The notes under the pieces were generated by a model. It was not told the DNA's origin and did not search any database. It saw nothing but the letters and a program-made list of their open reading frames with translations. Position numbers and translations under genes: made by a program. 64,000 bases of DNA from Cellvibrionaceae bacterium (GTDB lineage: Bacteria > Pseudomonadota > Gammaproteobacteria > Pseudomonadales > Cellvibrionaceae). The stretch spans positions 1 through 64,000 of the forward strand of contig JAGKWQ010000001.1 in NCBI GenBank assembly GCA_021151825.1, read 5' to 3'. Within the stretch, counting starts at the first letter, position 1. Each line of letters opens with the position of its first letter. This document shows positions 8,934-18,586 of this stretch, piece by piece.

Positions 8934-8961
8934 AAAAGGGGCTGAATATTCAGCCCCTTTT
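8934..8961. terminator. Bidirectional terminator
   Basis: A perfect stem of nine GC-rich pairs (GGGGCTGAA with TTCAGCCCC) extended by A/T pairs lies between the antiporter gene (plus, ends 8912) and motB (minus, ends 9016). T runs occur on both strands. Confidence 0.88.
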
Positions 8962-9015
8962 CATTTCAACGTGCGCTTATCGCAATGCTTTCTAACGCAG
9001 CTATTTTTCTAAACA

Positions 9016-10017
9016 CTAACGAGCACTCTCTGCATCTATCGCATCATTCACTTCCGATGGCGATAATATTTTTGGTGCGGGACCGGATGGGCTAAACGGA
9101 TCACCACCACCTTTAATCAGGCTATTGCTATCAATACCCGCTCCACTACCCAGGGCATCCGCTACCGCCTTTTTCAAAACAATAATAGCGATACGACGAT
9201 TGATCGGCTCATTGGGTTTATCAACCAACAACGGCGCCGCTGATCCCATCCCCTGCACTGTGGCGACTTTAGGTTCCGGATAAGAACCTTCCAGCAATGC
9301 ACGGCGCGCAGCGTTGGCACGATCAGCAGACAATTCCCAGTTTGTGTAGGTTGCACCCGCACCGTAAGGTGTGGAATCGGTATGGCCAGTGATGCTGATT
9401 TTGTTTTGTACTTTATTCAGAATCGGGCCCAACGCATGTAACACATCTGATGACCAGGGTTGCAAATTTGCACTGCCAACATCAAACATCGGACGTTGGT
9501 CTTTATCCACAATCTGGATACGCAAACCCAGTGCCGTGAAATCGATAAGGATCTGGTCTTTGATTTGTTGAAACACCGAATCGAGCGAGTTGATTTCCGT
9601 TTCCAATTGCTTTTTCAATTCTTCCAATTGCTGGGTTTCAATTTTTTCCATTTCTTTTTTAACTTGATCTTCGGTCATTTCCTGATCGTGATCTTTATTC
9701 GCTTCCTTATCACTCGCCATATCATTATCGGGTTGGTCGGATTGTGATTGTTTGAGTGGCTGATCCTGGTTAATCAAACCCAAATCCGCACCGCCCTCAC
9801 CCACCACATACTCACTACCCGGATCTTGAAAATAACCGGCAATGGCTTTTTGTTCTTCAGTTGAAGTACTGCCCAATAACCACATCAACAGGAAGAAGGC
9901 CATCATGGCCGTCATAAAGTCCGCGAGCGCTACCTTCCAGGAACCACCATGGTGCCCATGGCCATGGCCCTTCTTCTTCTTGATGATAATGGGTTGTTGT
10001 GTTGCGCCTTTTTCCAT
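9016..10017 (-). CDS. motB: Flagellar motor stator protein MotB
   Basis: The ATG at 10017 has AAGGG about 8 bases upstream. The 333-residue product opens with a basic, His/Gly-rich segment. A single transmembrane helix (VALADFMTAMMAFFLLMWLL) carries the proton-conducting aspartate (about D33). A plug region follows (QKAIAGYFQDP), then a Lys/Glu coiled-coil-like linker at about 110-165 and an OmpA-like peptidoglycan-binding domain at about 170-290 (ISITGHTDSTPYG, ELSADRANAARRALLEG, NRRIAIIVL). It anchors the MotA4-5/MotB2 stator to the cell wall and couples proton flow to rotation. It follows motA by 11 bases. No other flagellar genes are in the window. Confidence 0.96.
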   Translation of the reverse strand: MEKGATQQPIIIKKKKGHGHGHHGGSWKVALADFMTAMMAFFLLMWLLGSTSTEEQKAIAGYFQDPGSEYVVGEGGADLGLINQDQPLKQSQSDQPDNDMASDKEANKDHDQEMTEDQVKKEMEKIETQQLEELKKQLETEINSLDSVFQQIKDQILIDFTALGLRIQIVDKDQRPMFDVGSANLQPWSSDVLHALGPILNKVQNKISITGHTDSTPYGAGATYTNWELSADRANAARRALLEGSYPEPKVATVQGMGSAAPLLVDKPNEPINRRIAIIVLKKAVADALGSGAGIDSNSLIKGGGDPFSPSGPAPKILSPSEVNDAIDAESAR

Positions 10018-10028
10018 CACTCAAGCCC

Positions 10029-10886
10029 TTATTTTTTGCTTGCGCGATATTGTTCTTCCAGCTCTTTGAAGCTGGGGCGAACACTGTGGAATAACACTTT
10101 ACGGCCAAACTCAACCGCAACTTGTGGTGGCACACCATTCATAGAGGCAACCAGTACCGCTTTGATACATTCATAAGCGCGCGACTCATCGCGCAGTTTG
10201 TGATTCAGGTAACTGGCAAAGGGACCGATGATGCCGTACGCAAACAAAATCCCCATCAATGTTCCTACCAATGCCGCAGCGACCGAATGACCCAGTTCAG
10301 CCGGTGGTCCACCGATCTTGCCCATGGTGATTACTACCCCGAGTACCGCAGCCACGATACCAAAACCGGGCAAACCGTCAGCGGCGTTTTGAATCGCGCC
10401 GGGAACCAATGAGGCCTCCTGATGGTGACCATCCAACTCCTGCTCCATCAAAGATTCCAATTCGTGCGGCGCCATATTGCCGGCTACCATAATGCGCAGG
10501 TAATCGCAGATAAATTCAACAATGTGGTGATCTTTAAGGATATCCGGATAATTGGCGAAAATCGGGCTGGAATCAGGTTCTTCAATATCGCCCTCAATTG
10601 CCATTAAACCTTCGCGGCGGGTTTTGTTGAGGATGTCATACAGCAACGTCAACATCTCCAGATAAAAGGACTTGTTAAATTTGGACGGTGTCATCAATGC
10701 ACCGGCCGATTTCACCACCCCGATACTCACGGAAAGCGGATTAGCAACAATCATCCCCCCCAACGATGCACCGCAAATAATCAGAATCTCGGTCGGCTGC
10801 CAGATCGCCAGCAGATTGCCGCCGTGCAGCACGTATCCGCCGAGCATACAAGCGAAGAGGACGATGATCCCCAAAATAATATTCAC
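10029..10886 (-). CDS. motA: Flagellar motor stator protein MotA
   Basis: This 285-residue protein starts at a GTG (10886). It has the MotA pattern of two N-terminal membrane helices (ILGIIVLFACMLGGYVLHGG), a large cytoplasmic loop with charged residues that contact FliG, and two further helices containing DGLPGFGIVAAVLGVVITMG and AALVGTLMGILFAYGIIGPF. With MotB it forms the proton-driven stator in the inner membrane. motA and motB form a two-gene operon read on the minus strand; the 235-base gap upstream (10887-11121) separates it from the divergent DUF1244 gene and should hold its promoter. Confidence 0.96.
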   Translation of the reverse strand: MNIILGIIVLFACMLGGYVLHGGNLLAIWQPTEILIICGASLGGMIVANPLSVSIGVVKSAGALMTPSKFNKSFYLEMLTLLYDILNKTRREGLMAIEGDIEEPDSSPIFANYPDILKDHHIVEFICDYLRIMVAGNMAPHELESLMEQELDGHHQEASLVPGAIQNAADGLPGFGIVAAVLGVVITMGKIGGPPAELGHSVAAALVGTLMGILFAYGIIGPFASYLNHKLRDESRAYECIKAVLVASMNGVPPQVAVEFGRKVLFHSVRPSFKELEEQYRASKK

Positions 10887-11121
10887 GCAAACCCCCAGCG
10901 CAGAAACGCTTCGAAAAGCGGCAAAAATGTCTAAATATCAGGCAATGGAATAAGTACCGCTAAACTGGCACGACTTGAGTATAGGCAGGATGAAAACAGG
11001 TTCAAGGCGACGGGAAATTTAACCGTCGGGAATTTACCAAATTTGACCCGCAGCAAGGGATCACCGACACTGCCGGCTTTGAGTTTCCCCTCGTGCTGCT
11101 GTTTGGTTTTGGAGCCAGATT

Positions 11122-11439
11122 ATGAAAATTGAAGAACTTTCACCCGCCGATCAACAAGCATTGGAAGCCGCTGTATTCCGGCGTTTGCTCGCCCATTTGG
11201 ATAGTCACAAAGATGTGCAAAATATCGACTTGATGAACCTCGCCGGCTTTTGTCGCAATTGTTTGAGCAAATGGTATGTGGCGGCAGCGGAAGAGGTGAA
11301 TATCGTGCTGGATTATGAAGACGCACGTACCCGCGTTTATGGCATCCCCTATTCCGATTGGAAAGTGCAATACCAAAAAGAAGCGAGCAACGTGCAACTG
11401 GACACGTTTCAAAAAGTGATGAGCGATAAAAAAGAGTAA
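11122..11439 (+). CDS. DUF1244 family small protein
   Basis: The 105-residue protein closely follows the DUF1244 pattern: an N-terminal helix (EAAVFRRLLAHLDSHKDVQNIDLMNLAGFCRNCLSKW read in parts) and a short C-terminal half with DYEDARTRVYGIPYSDWK. The conserved CRNC pair of cysteines is present. The family is widespread in proteobacteria, small and cytoplasmic, and has no established activity. It is a single gene, divergent from motA and convergent with the sensor gene, which ends 8 bases away at 11447. Confidence 0.9.
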   Translation: MKIEELSPADQQALEAAVFRRLLAHLDSHKDVQNIDLMNLAGFCRNCLSKWYVAAAEEVNIVLDYEDARTRVYGIPYSDWKVQYQKEASNVQLDTFQKVMSDKKE

Positions 11440-11446
11440 GCAGGCG

Positions 11447-14400
11447 TTATAAATTATCCGGCACAACCAGGCGCGATGCCTGGATGCGCAACTCCCCCCG
11501 CTCAAGCGAGCGAATGAGTTTGTCATCTTGCAGTGGATTGGCGTGGAAAGAGCCTCCCAATTCGCTGTTAATACCCACCCAACAATCGCGCCCGGCTTTT
11601 TTTGCGGCGTAGAGCGCGCGGTCAGCAATATTTACTACCTGCTCCCAACCCAATGCATCAGGATGCTGTTGGTAAAATGGGTAACTTGCGAAACCAATGG
11701 AGGCGGTTTTATGCAAATGCATTCCATCGCCTACATCAAACGAATAATTGGCAACGGCCTGGCGGATACGCTCTGCCATTTCAGCCGCTTCATCGCGCGA
11801 GCAAAACCGCGCAACGATTAAAAATTCTTCGCCGCCCCAGCGCACCAGATAATCCGAATCGCGCAAGGCCTCTTCCAGCAAACGGCTTAATTGCTCCAAT
11901 ACTTTGTCGCCCGCATTATGGCCATAAGTGTCGTTAACCGTTTTAAAATGATCGACATCCAATAATAAAAAAATTAAATCGTTATCTTTTGGCGGCGGCC
12001 AGAAAATAGAATCTTCTGTGCGCCCATTATTGGAGTCCAACCAGTTTTTATATTCGCGATCCACCAACGATAAATCGGCGCCGATAGACTTGCTGAGAAA
12101 GCGGCGATTGTGCAAACCGGTAAGTGGATCAGACAAACTTGCCTCTTCCAGTTTTCGGTAAGCGATTTGCAGTTCTTGTTGTGCCTGACGTAAGCCTTCA
12201 TTTTTTTTGCGCAATTCTTCAGTACGTTCGGCAACTTTTTTATCCAGATATTGGGTAGCACTATAAAGTTGCAAATGAGTATCCACTCTCACCAATAATT
12301 CTTCTTTGGATATTGGTTTGGTTAAATAATCATTCGCGCCCACTTCAAATCCCATCACCAAATCGTTGGTTTGATTGCGTGCAGTCAGGAAAATAATAGG
12401 TAATTCGTAGGCACGATATGTTTCGCGCAAACGCTTGCAGGTTTCGTAGCCGGACATTTTCGGCATCATAATATCCAGCAATACCAGATCTACGTCACCC
12501 TGCTGTGCAATAAACGTAATCGCTTCTTCACCGCTGGAGGCTTCTGTCACACGATAATTGCGCAGCGCCAGATGATTCACCAATACCAGGCGATTAACCG
12601 AATCATCATCTACAACCAAAATGTGGCCCTGATGCGTCTGGTTTTCCAGTACTGGCTTAATGTTTACTGGTTCGATTGTTATCCGTTCGGCAACCTCGGC
12701 AGTTGGTGAGTAATTATTATCTTCTGCTGCGATAACAGGTAACTCCAGTGACAAAGGCAAATGCACACTAAATACTGAGCCGCAGTTTGGAGTGGACTCC
12801 ACAGTAATGTTGCCACCATGCAATTCCACTAATTGTTTGGTGATAGAAAGCCCCAACCCGGTACCACCATATGCGCGTTCTGTGCGGCCATCGGCTTGAT
12901 AAAACGCCTGGAAAATATCAGTTAATTGTTCTGCTGGAATACCGATTCCGGTATCCGCAATTTGCACCAGAATTTGATCATCTTTTACCTCGGCATACAC
13001 ATTCACGCTACCCTCATGGGTAAACTTCACCGCATTACCGATTAAATTGTGCAGTATTTGTAACAGGCGATCTTCATCGGCATAAATCGCTGGAAGGTCA
13101 ACGGGAACCCAGTTGTGCAATTGCAATTTTTTGTCGCCAATTAAGGGGCGCGAAAGTGTGATAACAATATCCACCAGGACGCGTAAATCCAGCGCTTTTT
13201 TATGCAAGGCAATACTTTGATTTTTTAATTTGGAAAAATCGAGAATGTCATTTACCAATGCGGAAAGGCGTTGTCCACTCGCCGCAATCAAACGCAAACT
13301 GTATTGCGCCTGCGCCGGCAACTTTCCACCAATGCCATCCAACAACGATTCAGCCAAGCCAATAATACCGTTCAACGGCGTGCGCAATTCATGGGACGTA
13401 TTGGCCAGGAACTCATCTTTTAACTTATCCACTTGTTGCAACCGCCGCACCAGTGAACGTTCCTGTTCCACTTGTTGCTGTTCGTAATGCAAGCGGGTTA
13501 ATTGAATTCGTAAAAACCAAACTACAAGTGCAGCAATCACGGCGATATAAATAATGTACGCCCACCAGGTACGCCAAAAAGGCGGCAAAATTGTAATGCC
13601 CAGGCGCGCCACCTGATCATTCCAAATGCCATCATTATTACTGGCCTTTACTTCAAAAATATAATTTCCTGCATCCAGGTTGGTGTAAGTGGCCGCGCGT
13701 TTATTGTCGGCATAAATCCAGTCATTATCAAAACCCAATAAACGATAGGCGTATTGATTCTCTTCACTCATTTGATAATTGAGTGCAGCAAACTCCAACG
13801 TAAAGACCGAATCTTTATAGGTGAGCGTAATGGAATCCGTGTGATTAATGGCACGGCTAAGCGGAGATTTTTCACCACCAATAACAACCGGTTTATTGAG
13901 AATGGATAAATTGGTCAATACCACCGGAGGACGATGGGGATTGGTAGTAATTGCCGTCGGGTTAAACAACACGAAACCTTTACTATTCCCAAAAAATAAC
14001 TCACCTGACACTAATTTAACCGGTGTATTACGGTTAAATAAATTGTCATTCAGGCCATAGCGTTTATCAAAATTTCGGAATTCTTTTTTATTGGTATCAA
14101 AACGCGCAATCCCTTTTTGGGTTCCCAGCCAAAGATAGCCTTGATCGTCTTCAATAATTCCGGCAACAACATCATCAGCTAAACCATCGCGGCTGCTATA
14201 CGCCGTAAACTTTCCAGTTGTGCGGTCCATTAAATTCAAACCGCCGCCATCCGTGCCTACCCAAAAATTTCCGCGGCTATCTTCATAAAGTGCGAATACA
14301 AAATCAGCGGCAAGTGTGCTGGCATCACCATCTTTATGTTGATAGCGCGTAAAGGTTTCACTCATGGGATCGAATAAATACAAGCCGCGAATAGAACCGA

Positions 14401-16048
14401 CCCAAATGCGATTTTCCTTATCGACATACACAACGCGCGCGTACAGCACTTTGTCGCCATCGAGTTGTTCCGGTGGTGGAATAAAATAACGAAATGAATC
14501 AGTGGCGGGATCGTAGCGGTTTAATCCTTCTTCTGTCGCAATCCACAAATAACCATGGGAATCGCGCACCACTGACCAGGGTTCGCGGCCGCGAATAGCA
14601 GCGGGATTATTAGCATCGGGAAGATAATGTTTAAATTGGCCGCTGCTCAAATCCAAACGATTTAATCCGCCGGCCCAAATACCTAACCATAACTCCTGCG
14701 CGGATTCATTCAAGGCCAGTGAGAGTACAGTGTTGCCGCTTAAGCCGTTTGAATTCGTGGGATCATGTTTATAACGGGTGAATTTTTGGCGTACGGGATC
14801 GAAATAATTTAAGCCATATCCTGCACCAATCCAGAGTTTGCCAGCTTTATCTTTTACTGCAGACAGCACGCCGCCTTCGGTAACAGAATTGGGGTTGCTG
14901 GCGCTGTAGCGGTAGTTATTAAAAATCGATGCCTGGCGATCAACAACATCCACGCCAGATGGGAAATATCCCAACCAGATATCGCCCGCAGCATCTTCAA
15001 ATAATTCATTAACAACGTAATTGCCCGGCGATGCGGGTTCGGTTTCATCGTAAGTGAAACGTACAAATCGTTTGCTGCCCGGCGCACGTACATACACGGC
15101 GCTACCATCACCGATCCAGAGATTATTTTCGCGATCCTCCAATACCGACCAAACGATTGCACTTTTTTCCTGGTTATCGTGTTTGACCGATACGAATTGT
15201 TCGCGCTGGTTATCCAGCATAAACAGGCCCGCGCCATAGCTACCCGCCCAGAGATTATTGGCGGAATCCACATAGAGCTCACGAATATCCATAAAACCCA
15301 ACCCCTGGGCTTTGCCATAAGTACGCATTTCACCGGTTGCCGGATTGAAACGGGTAACCCCCAGATTCTGGTGCCCAAGCCAGAGCAGGCCCTGTTGGTC
15401 TTTTACCAGAGTCCAAACCCAGGAACCTTCGGCGCCATCGGCAATTGAATATTTACGGAAACTTTCGGCCGCGGGATCAAAACTGTAAAAGCCTCCGCGC
15501 GTAGCGAGCCAGAGGCGGCCATCATTACTCTCTTCAATCGCCATGACATCGTCGACGCTATGGGCATCGGGTGAATCCTGCGCAGTTACGTAGCGAACAA
15601 AATTATCGGATTGCGCGTTAAAACGATTAATCCCTTTGCGGGTAGCTATCCATAAATTGCCGGCAGCATCCAGGCGAATGTCGTTCACGTAGTTGTGGCT
15701 CAGGCTATGTGGATCGTTATCGTCCTTACGATAAATGCGCAAGCTGTAGCCATCAAAACGGGCAAGGCCATTAGCACCACCAAACCACATGAACCCTTCC
15801 CGATCCTGGGCAAGGGCGGTGATATAGCCAATAGCAGCTACCTGATCAGGTAATACATGGCTAAAGGAAAAGTGTGCAGCAGCGATGTTTCGCTCTGTTA
15901 ACGGAGCCTGGGCATGGGAATTGGCAGCTAATGTGCACACTAGCAGACAAGCGATGACAGGAAAGTAACTGTGCCTGGCGATACAGCACCGCCAGGAAAA
16001 TAAACCGGAAATCCTTACGTGCTTCCGCGGCTGCATATGATGTTGCAT
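11447..16048 (-). CDS. Giant hybrid sensor: two-component propeller, histidine kinase, receiver and GGDEF domains
   Basis: The ATG at 16048 places a signal-type hydrophobic segment (FPVIACLLVCTLAANSHAQA) near the N-terminus; an ATG at 16147 is possible but lacks a ribosome site. The product is about 1533 residues. From about 55 to 760 there are two-component-regulator propeller repeats with recurring LWIGT- and FxRY-like phrases, then a Y_Y_Y domain and a transmembrane helix (about 826-846). Next come HisKA with SHELRTPLNG (phospho-acceptor His near 885), HATPase with IGIPAEQL and GGTGLGLSI, a receiver at about 1140-1255 (LVVDDD, LLDIMMPKMSG) and a GGDEF domain with GGEEF near 1403. It should sense a periplasmic ligand, often a glycan in relatives, and end in cyclic-di-GMP synthesis. 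No DNA-binding domain is present. Confidence 0.9.
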   Translation of the reverse strand: MQHHMQPRKHVRISGLFSWRCCIARHSYFPVIACLLVCTLAANSHAQAPLTERNIAAAHFSFSHVLPDQVAAIGYITALAQDREGFMWFGGANGLARFDGYSLRIYRKDDNDPHSLSHNYVNDIRLDAAGNLWIATRKGINRFNAQSDNFVRYVTAQDSPDAHSVDDVMAIEESNDGRLWLATRGGFYSFDPAAESFRKYSIADGAEGSWVWTLVKDQQGLLWLGHQNLGVTRFNPATGEMRTYGKAQGLGFMDIRELYVDSANNLWAGSYGAGLFMLDNQREQFVSVKHDNQEKSAIVWSVLEDRENNLWIGDGSAVYVRAPGSKRFVRFTYDETEPASPGNYVVNELFEDAAGDIWLGYFPSGVDVVDRQASIFNNYRYSASNPNSVTEGGVLSAVKDKAGKLWIGAGYGLNYFDPVRQKFTRYKHDPTNSNGLSGNTVLSLALNESAQELWLGIWAGGLNRLDLSSGQFKHYLPDANNPAAIRGREPWSVVRDSHGYLWIATEEGLNRYDPATDSFRYFIPPPEQLDGDKVLYARVVYVDKENRIWVGSIRGLYLFDPMSETFTRYQHKDGDASTLAADFVFALYEDSRGNFWVGTDGGGLNLMDRTTGKFTAYSSRDGLADDVVAGIIEDDQGYLWLGTQKGIARFDTNKKEFRNFDKRYGLNDNLFNRNTPVKLVSGELFFGNSKGFVLFNPTAITTNPHRPPVVLTNLSILNKPVVIGGEKSPLSRAINHTDSITLTYKDSVFTLEFAALNYQMSEENQYAYRLLGFDNDWIYADNKRAATYTNLDAGNYIFEVKASNNDGIWNDQVARLGITILPPFWRTWWAYIIYIAVIAALVVWFLRIQLTRLHYEQQQVEQERSLVRRLQQVDKLKDEFLANTSHELRTPLNGIIGLAESLLDGIGGKLPAQAQYSLRLIAASGQRLSALVNDILDFSKLKNQSIALHKKALDLRVLVDIVITLSRPLIGDKKLQLHNWVPVDLPAIYADEDRLLQILHNLIGNAVKFTHEGSVNVYAEVKDDQILVQIADTGIGIPAEQLTDIFQAFYQADGRTERAYGGTGLGLSITKQLVELHGGNITVESTPNCGSVFSVHLPLSLELPVIAAEDNNYSPTAEVAERITIEPVNIKPVLENQTHQGHILVVDDDSVNRLVLVNHLALRNYRVTEASSGEEAITFIAQQGDVDLVLLDIMMPKMSGYETCKRLRETYRAYELPIIFLTARNQTNDLVMGFEVGANDYLTKPISKEELLVRVDTHLQLYSATQYLDKKVAERTEELRKKNEGLRQAQQELQIAYRKLEEASLSDPLTGLHNRRFLSKSIGADLSLVDREYKNWLDSNNGRTEDSIFWPPPKDNDLIFLLLDVDHFKTVNDTYGHNAGDKVLEQLSRLLEEALRDSDYLVRWGGEEFLIVARFCSRDEAAEMAERIRQAVANYSFDVGDGMHLHKTASIGFASYPFYQQHPDALGWEQVVNIADRALYAAKKAGRDCWVGINSELGGSFHANPLQDDKLIRSLERGELRIQASRLVVPDNL

Positions 16049-16242
16049 ACGTTCAAGCAAGTAACAGACATTCGTCCAAATACTGCAAAAAACCACGCGA
16101 TATTCCTGTCTAGCGGTAAGATCATCGGCAATAAACACCAACAACATGGAGGTTTCATTCTTGTTTGCGCCTTAGCATAGCCCAAAGACAGTTGCGACGG
16201 CTAAAGCCGATGAAAAAAAACACCACTTTAATAGATGAAAAA

Positions 16243-16267
16243 ACGCGCCGTTTTACTACCGGCGCGC
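16243..16267 (-). terminator. Terminator after the beta-propeller gene
   Basis: On the minus strand a GCGCCG...CGGCGC stem around a 9-base A-rich loop is followed by TTTTTTCATC. It lies downstream of the gene ending at 16311 and upstream of the sensor gene. Confidence 0.75.
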
Positions 16268-16310
16268 TTCGTTGTAGCAAACCACGCGTCGCGAGCCAAG
16301 TGCAAAAAGA

Positions 16311-17144
16311 CTACTCCAGTTGATAGGCAGTCACCGTATTTTTGAAAAAATTAGGTACAAACAAGGTTTGGGTTGCGGGGTCAAAACCTATATCCGCCGT
16401 ATTGATTTTGCCGGCCTGGGAATCAACCAGCAGTTGTATTTTACCGTCGGCATATACGTAATAAATTAACCCGGGCCAGCACGATACAATAAATTCACCG
16501 CGCTGGATCATCTCAATACCATCAATTCCCTGGGCAAAACCTTTCGCCAGGATTAGTGGTTTTTTATCGGGCCCAAATAATATTAACTCCGACCCGGCCC
16601 CAACGACCAAACTGGAACCAATGGCTTTCAAACCATTGGCATTGCTGACATTTTCCAGATACAGACTGGGTTCATCTTTTTCAATGCGATGAATTTTATT
16701 GGTGCGGGTATCCGACACAAACACAATACCCGACGAATTCACCGTAACATCATTCAGAAAAACGGCACCGGCGATCGGAATTTTTTTGATGATCCGTTGC
16801 TTTTTAATATCAATGACCACTACCTCGGTAAGATCAGCGACATACAAATTATTGTGTGCGATTCCCATTCCCTTGGGTGCATTAAGACCGGTAATCCAGT
16901 CCTTTTCGATGACTTCACCATCGGGAGCCAATCTGGCAATACCCCCCTTACCATCGGCCGCAGCGCCATCACCATCAATGAGTGACACAAACAAATAAGG
17001 GGACTTTTTATCTGCAACAAATAAAACAGATTCCGGTGTTGGTAAATCGGAAGCCATCCAGGTGGGTGTAAGTTTATGCTGGGCTTGCGCCTGGAACGTC
17101 GCACAACTTGTTATAACCGCTACCAGAGCCAATAGTGTTCTCAT
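16311..17144 (-). CDS. Exported SMP-30/NHL-like beta-propeller protein
   Basis: The 277-residue protein has a signal peptide (cleavage near FQAQAQ-HK, about residue 22). It then has repeated blades with phrases such as LNAPKGMGIAHNNLYVADL, NDVTVNSSGIVFVSDTRTN and GIDGIEMIQRGEFIVSCW. This resembles the SMP-30/gluconolactonase/LRE and NHL propeller group, whose members bind a divalent metal and hydrolyse lactones or act as binding platforms. I cannot identify a catalytic triad with confidence. It is a single periplasmic or secreted protein with its own terminator. Promoter sequence should lie in 17145-17471, shared with the divergent LacI-type gene. Confidence 0.7.
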   Translation of the reverse strand: MRTLLALVAVITSCATFQAQAQHKLTPTWMASDLPTPESVLFVADKKSPYLFVSLIDGDGAAADGKGGIARLAPDGEVIEKDWITGLNAPKGMGIAHNNLYVADLTEVVVIDIKKQRIIKKIPIAGAVFLNDVTVNSSGIVFVSDTRTNKIHRIEKDEPSLYLENVSNANGLKAIGSSLVVGAGSELILFGPDKKPLILAKGFAQGIDGIEMIQRGEFIVSCWPGLIYYVYADGKIQLLVDSQAGKINTADIGFDPATQTLFVPNFFKNTVTAYQLE

Positions 17145-17471
17145 GTGATACCTCTCTTTATTGTTTTAATAATAACGCGTCATACCGAATACTGATCAGG
17201 TCAAATACCACGTTAACCATGACTACGTCTTAACCTGAATTTATAGTGCCATTGCCCTTTTTATGACCGCAAAAGACTTTACAAAACCTTGCGCCCCCCA
17301 AGCAATAGTGTTTCGCAGCGAAACGATTGCACTGGAACAGGCTAAGCTCTACCCTAGACACCAAGGCGTCAGACGCCTAGTTGATCAATACGTTTCAAGT
17401 CTAGCCAATCCTCGGCGGGCGTATTGCCTTATGCTATAAAAATCCATCGACACCCAAAAAGTTGACCACTA
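17145..17471. other. Intergenic region upstream of the LacI-type regulator
   Basis: This 327-base gap is between divergent genes and should hold both promoters. It contains a perfect 15-base palindrome (GTTTCGC-A-GCGAAAC) near 17311-17325 and a small stem (AGGCGTCAGACGCCT) near 17365. Neither matches the GACAACGTTGTC operator seen upstream of the nag genes. No small gene was seen. Confidence 0.5.
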
Positions 17472-18527
17472 ATGATGAAAGCCAGTGCCGACAAGCATGC
17501 TCCAAAGACCAAAGCCACTATTAAGGATGTAGCCAAACTCGCCGGAGTTTCTTTTAAAACCGTATCCCGTGTGATTAATAAAGAAGGGACTGTAGGCCAG
17601 GAATTGCAAGACAAAGTCATGCAAGCGGTGAAAGCCCTGAACTACCAGCCCAACCTTTCTGCCCGCCTGTTGCGTGGCGCAGCCTCGTCTATCGGGTTTA
17701 TTTATGACAACCCCAACAGCAACTATGTAATAGATATGCAGAAAGGAATTCTGGGCGAATGCCGCCGTCAAGGTTACGAACTGGTAATTCACCCGTGCGA
17801 TTCAAAATCTGAAGACATTATTGATGAAGTGCTCAACATGGTGGACCGCAGCCAGGTAGGCGGGTTGGTATTAACGCCCCCCATGTCAGAAATGCCAGAT
17901 GTGTTATCAGCCCTTAGTAAACGCAAAATACCCTTTGTGCGCATCCTCTCGGGAGCACAACCGCCCGATAAAAAAGGTCCGTGTATTTTTATCGATGACC
18001 GCACTGCAGCTTACAAAATTACCCAATATCTAATCGATTTGGGCCACAAAGCCATTGCCTTTCTGGGTGGTGAAGAAGCACATAAATCCAGTGGCGAGCG
18101 CTTGGAAGGATACAAAGCTGCGCTCAAAGCCAATAAAATTGTCTTGGATAAAAAATTAATTTTACCGGGTGAATACTCATTTGAATCCGGCGTAAAACGC
18201 ACACGACAATTACTGGCATCCAATTTAAAACCCACTGCCGTATTCGCCTGTAACGACGAAATCGCCGCAGGTACGCTATTTGCGGCACGCATTCAAGGTG
18301 TAGATGTCCCACAACAATTATCCATAGTCGGCTTCGAAGATAGCCCATTCTCTCGCCAGGCCTGGCCCAATTTAACAACGGCACAACAGCCCAACACCAC
18401 TATTGCTGAACGCGCCACCAATCTATTAATCGAAACCGTTCGTGCGCAACGCAATGTAGAAAGCGAAGGCTTTTATCCGCAATTAATTGTGCGTGATTCA
18501 ACCTGCCCTGCACCATCGAAGCGCTAA
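17472..18527 (+). CDS. nagR: LacI-family transcriptional regulator, probable NagR of the GlcNAc locus
   Basis: The 351-residue protein has an N-terminal LacI helix-turn-helix at about residues 16-62 (TIKDVAKLAGVSFKTVSRVI, then hinge-helix LSARLLRGA). A periplasmic-binding-protein-like effector domain follows (SSIGFIYDNPN, GGLVLTPP, AIAFLGG, FACNDEIAAG, LSIVGFEDSP). Its gene is convergent with nagB and separated from it by a terminator, which ties it to the GlcNAc operon. LacI-type NagR proteins in related gammaproteobacteria bind 12-20-base palindromes centred on CG, and three GACAACGTTGTC copies lie upstream of nagK and the TonB receptor. The effector is expected to be a GlcNAc intermediate. 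Assignment of this regulator to those sites is inference. Confidence 0.85.
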   Translation: MMKASADKHAPKTKATIKDVAKLAGVSFKTVSRVINKEGTVGQELQDKVMQAVKALNYQPNLSARLLRGAASSIGFIYDNPNSNYVIDMQKGILGECRRQGYELVIHPCDSKSEDIIDEVLNMVDRSQVGGLVLTPPMSEMPDVLSALSKRKIPFVRILSGAQPPDKKGPCIFIDDRTAAYKITQYLIDLGHKAIAFLGGEEAHKSSGERLEGYKAALKANKIVLDKKLILPGEYSFESGVKRTRQLLASNLKPTAVFACNDEIAAGTLFAARIQGVDVPQQLSIVGFEDSPFSRQAWPNLTTAQQPNTTIAERATNLLIETVRAQRNVESEGFYPQLIVRDSTCPAPSKR

Positions 18528-18542
18528 AAAAACTGTAACAAC

Positions 18543-18570
18543 AAAAAGGCCAGCAAATGCTGGCCTTTTT
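18543..18570. terminator. Bidirectional terminator between nagR and nagB
   Basis: AAAAAGGCCAGCA and TGCTGGCCTTTTT pair perfectly around a 2-base loop. It lies between the convergent nagR and nagB stops and has A5/T5 flanks for both directions. Confidence 0.9.
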
Positions 18571-18586
18571 ATTACATCAATGAAGG

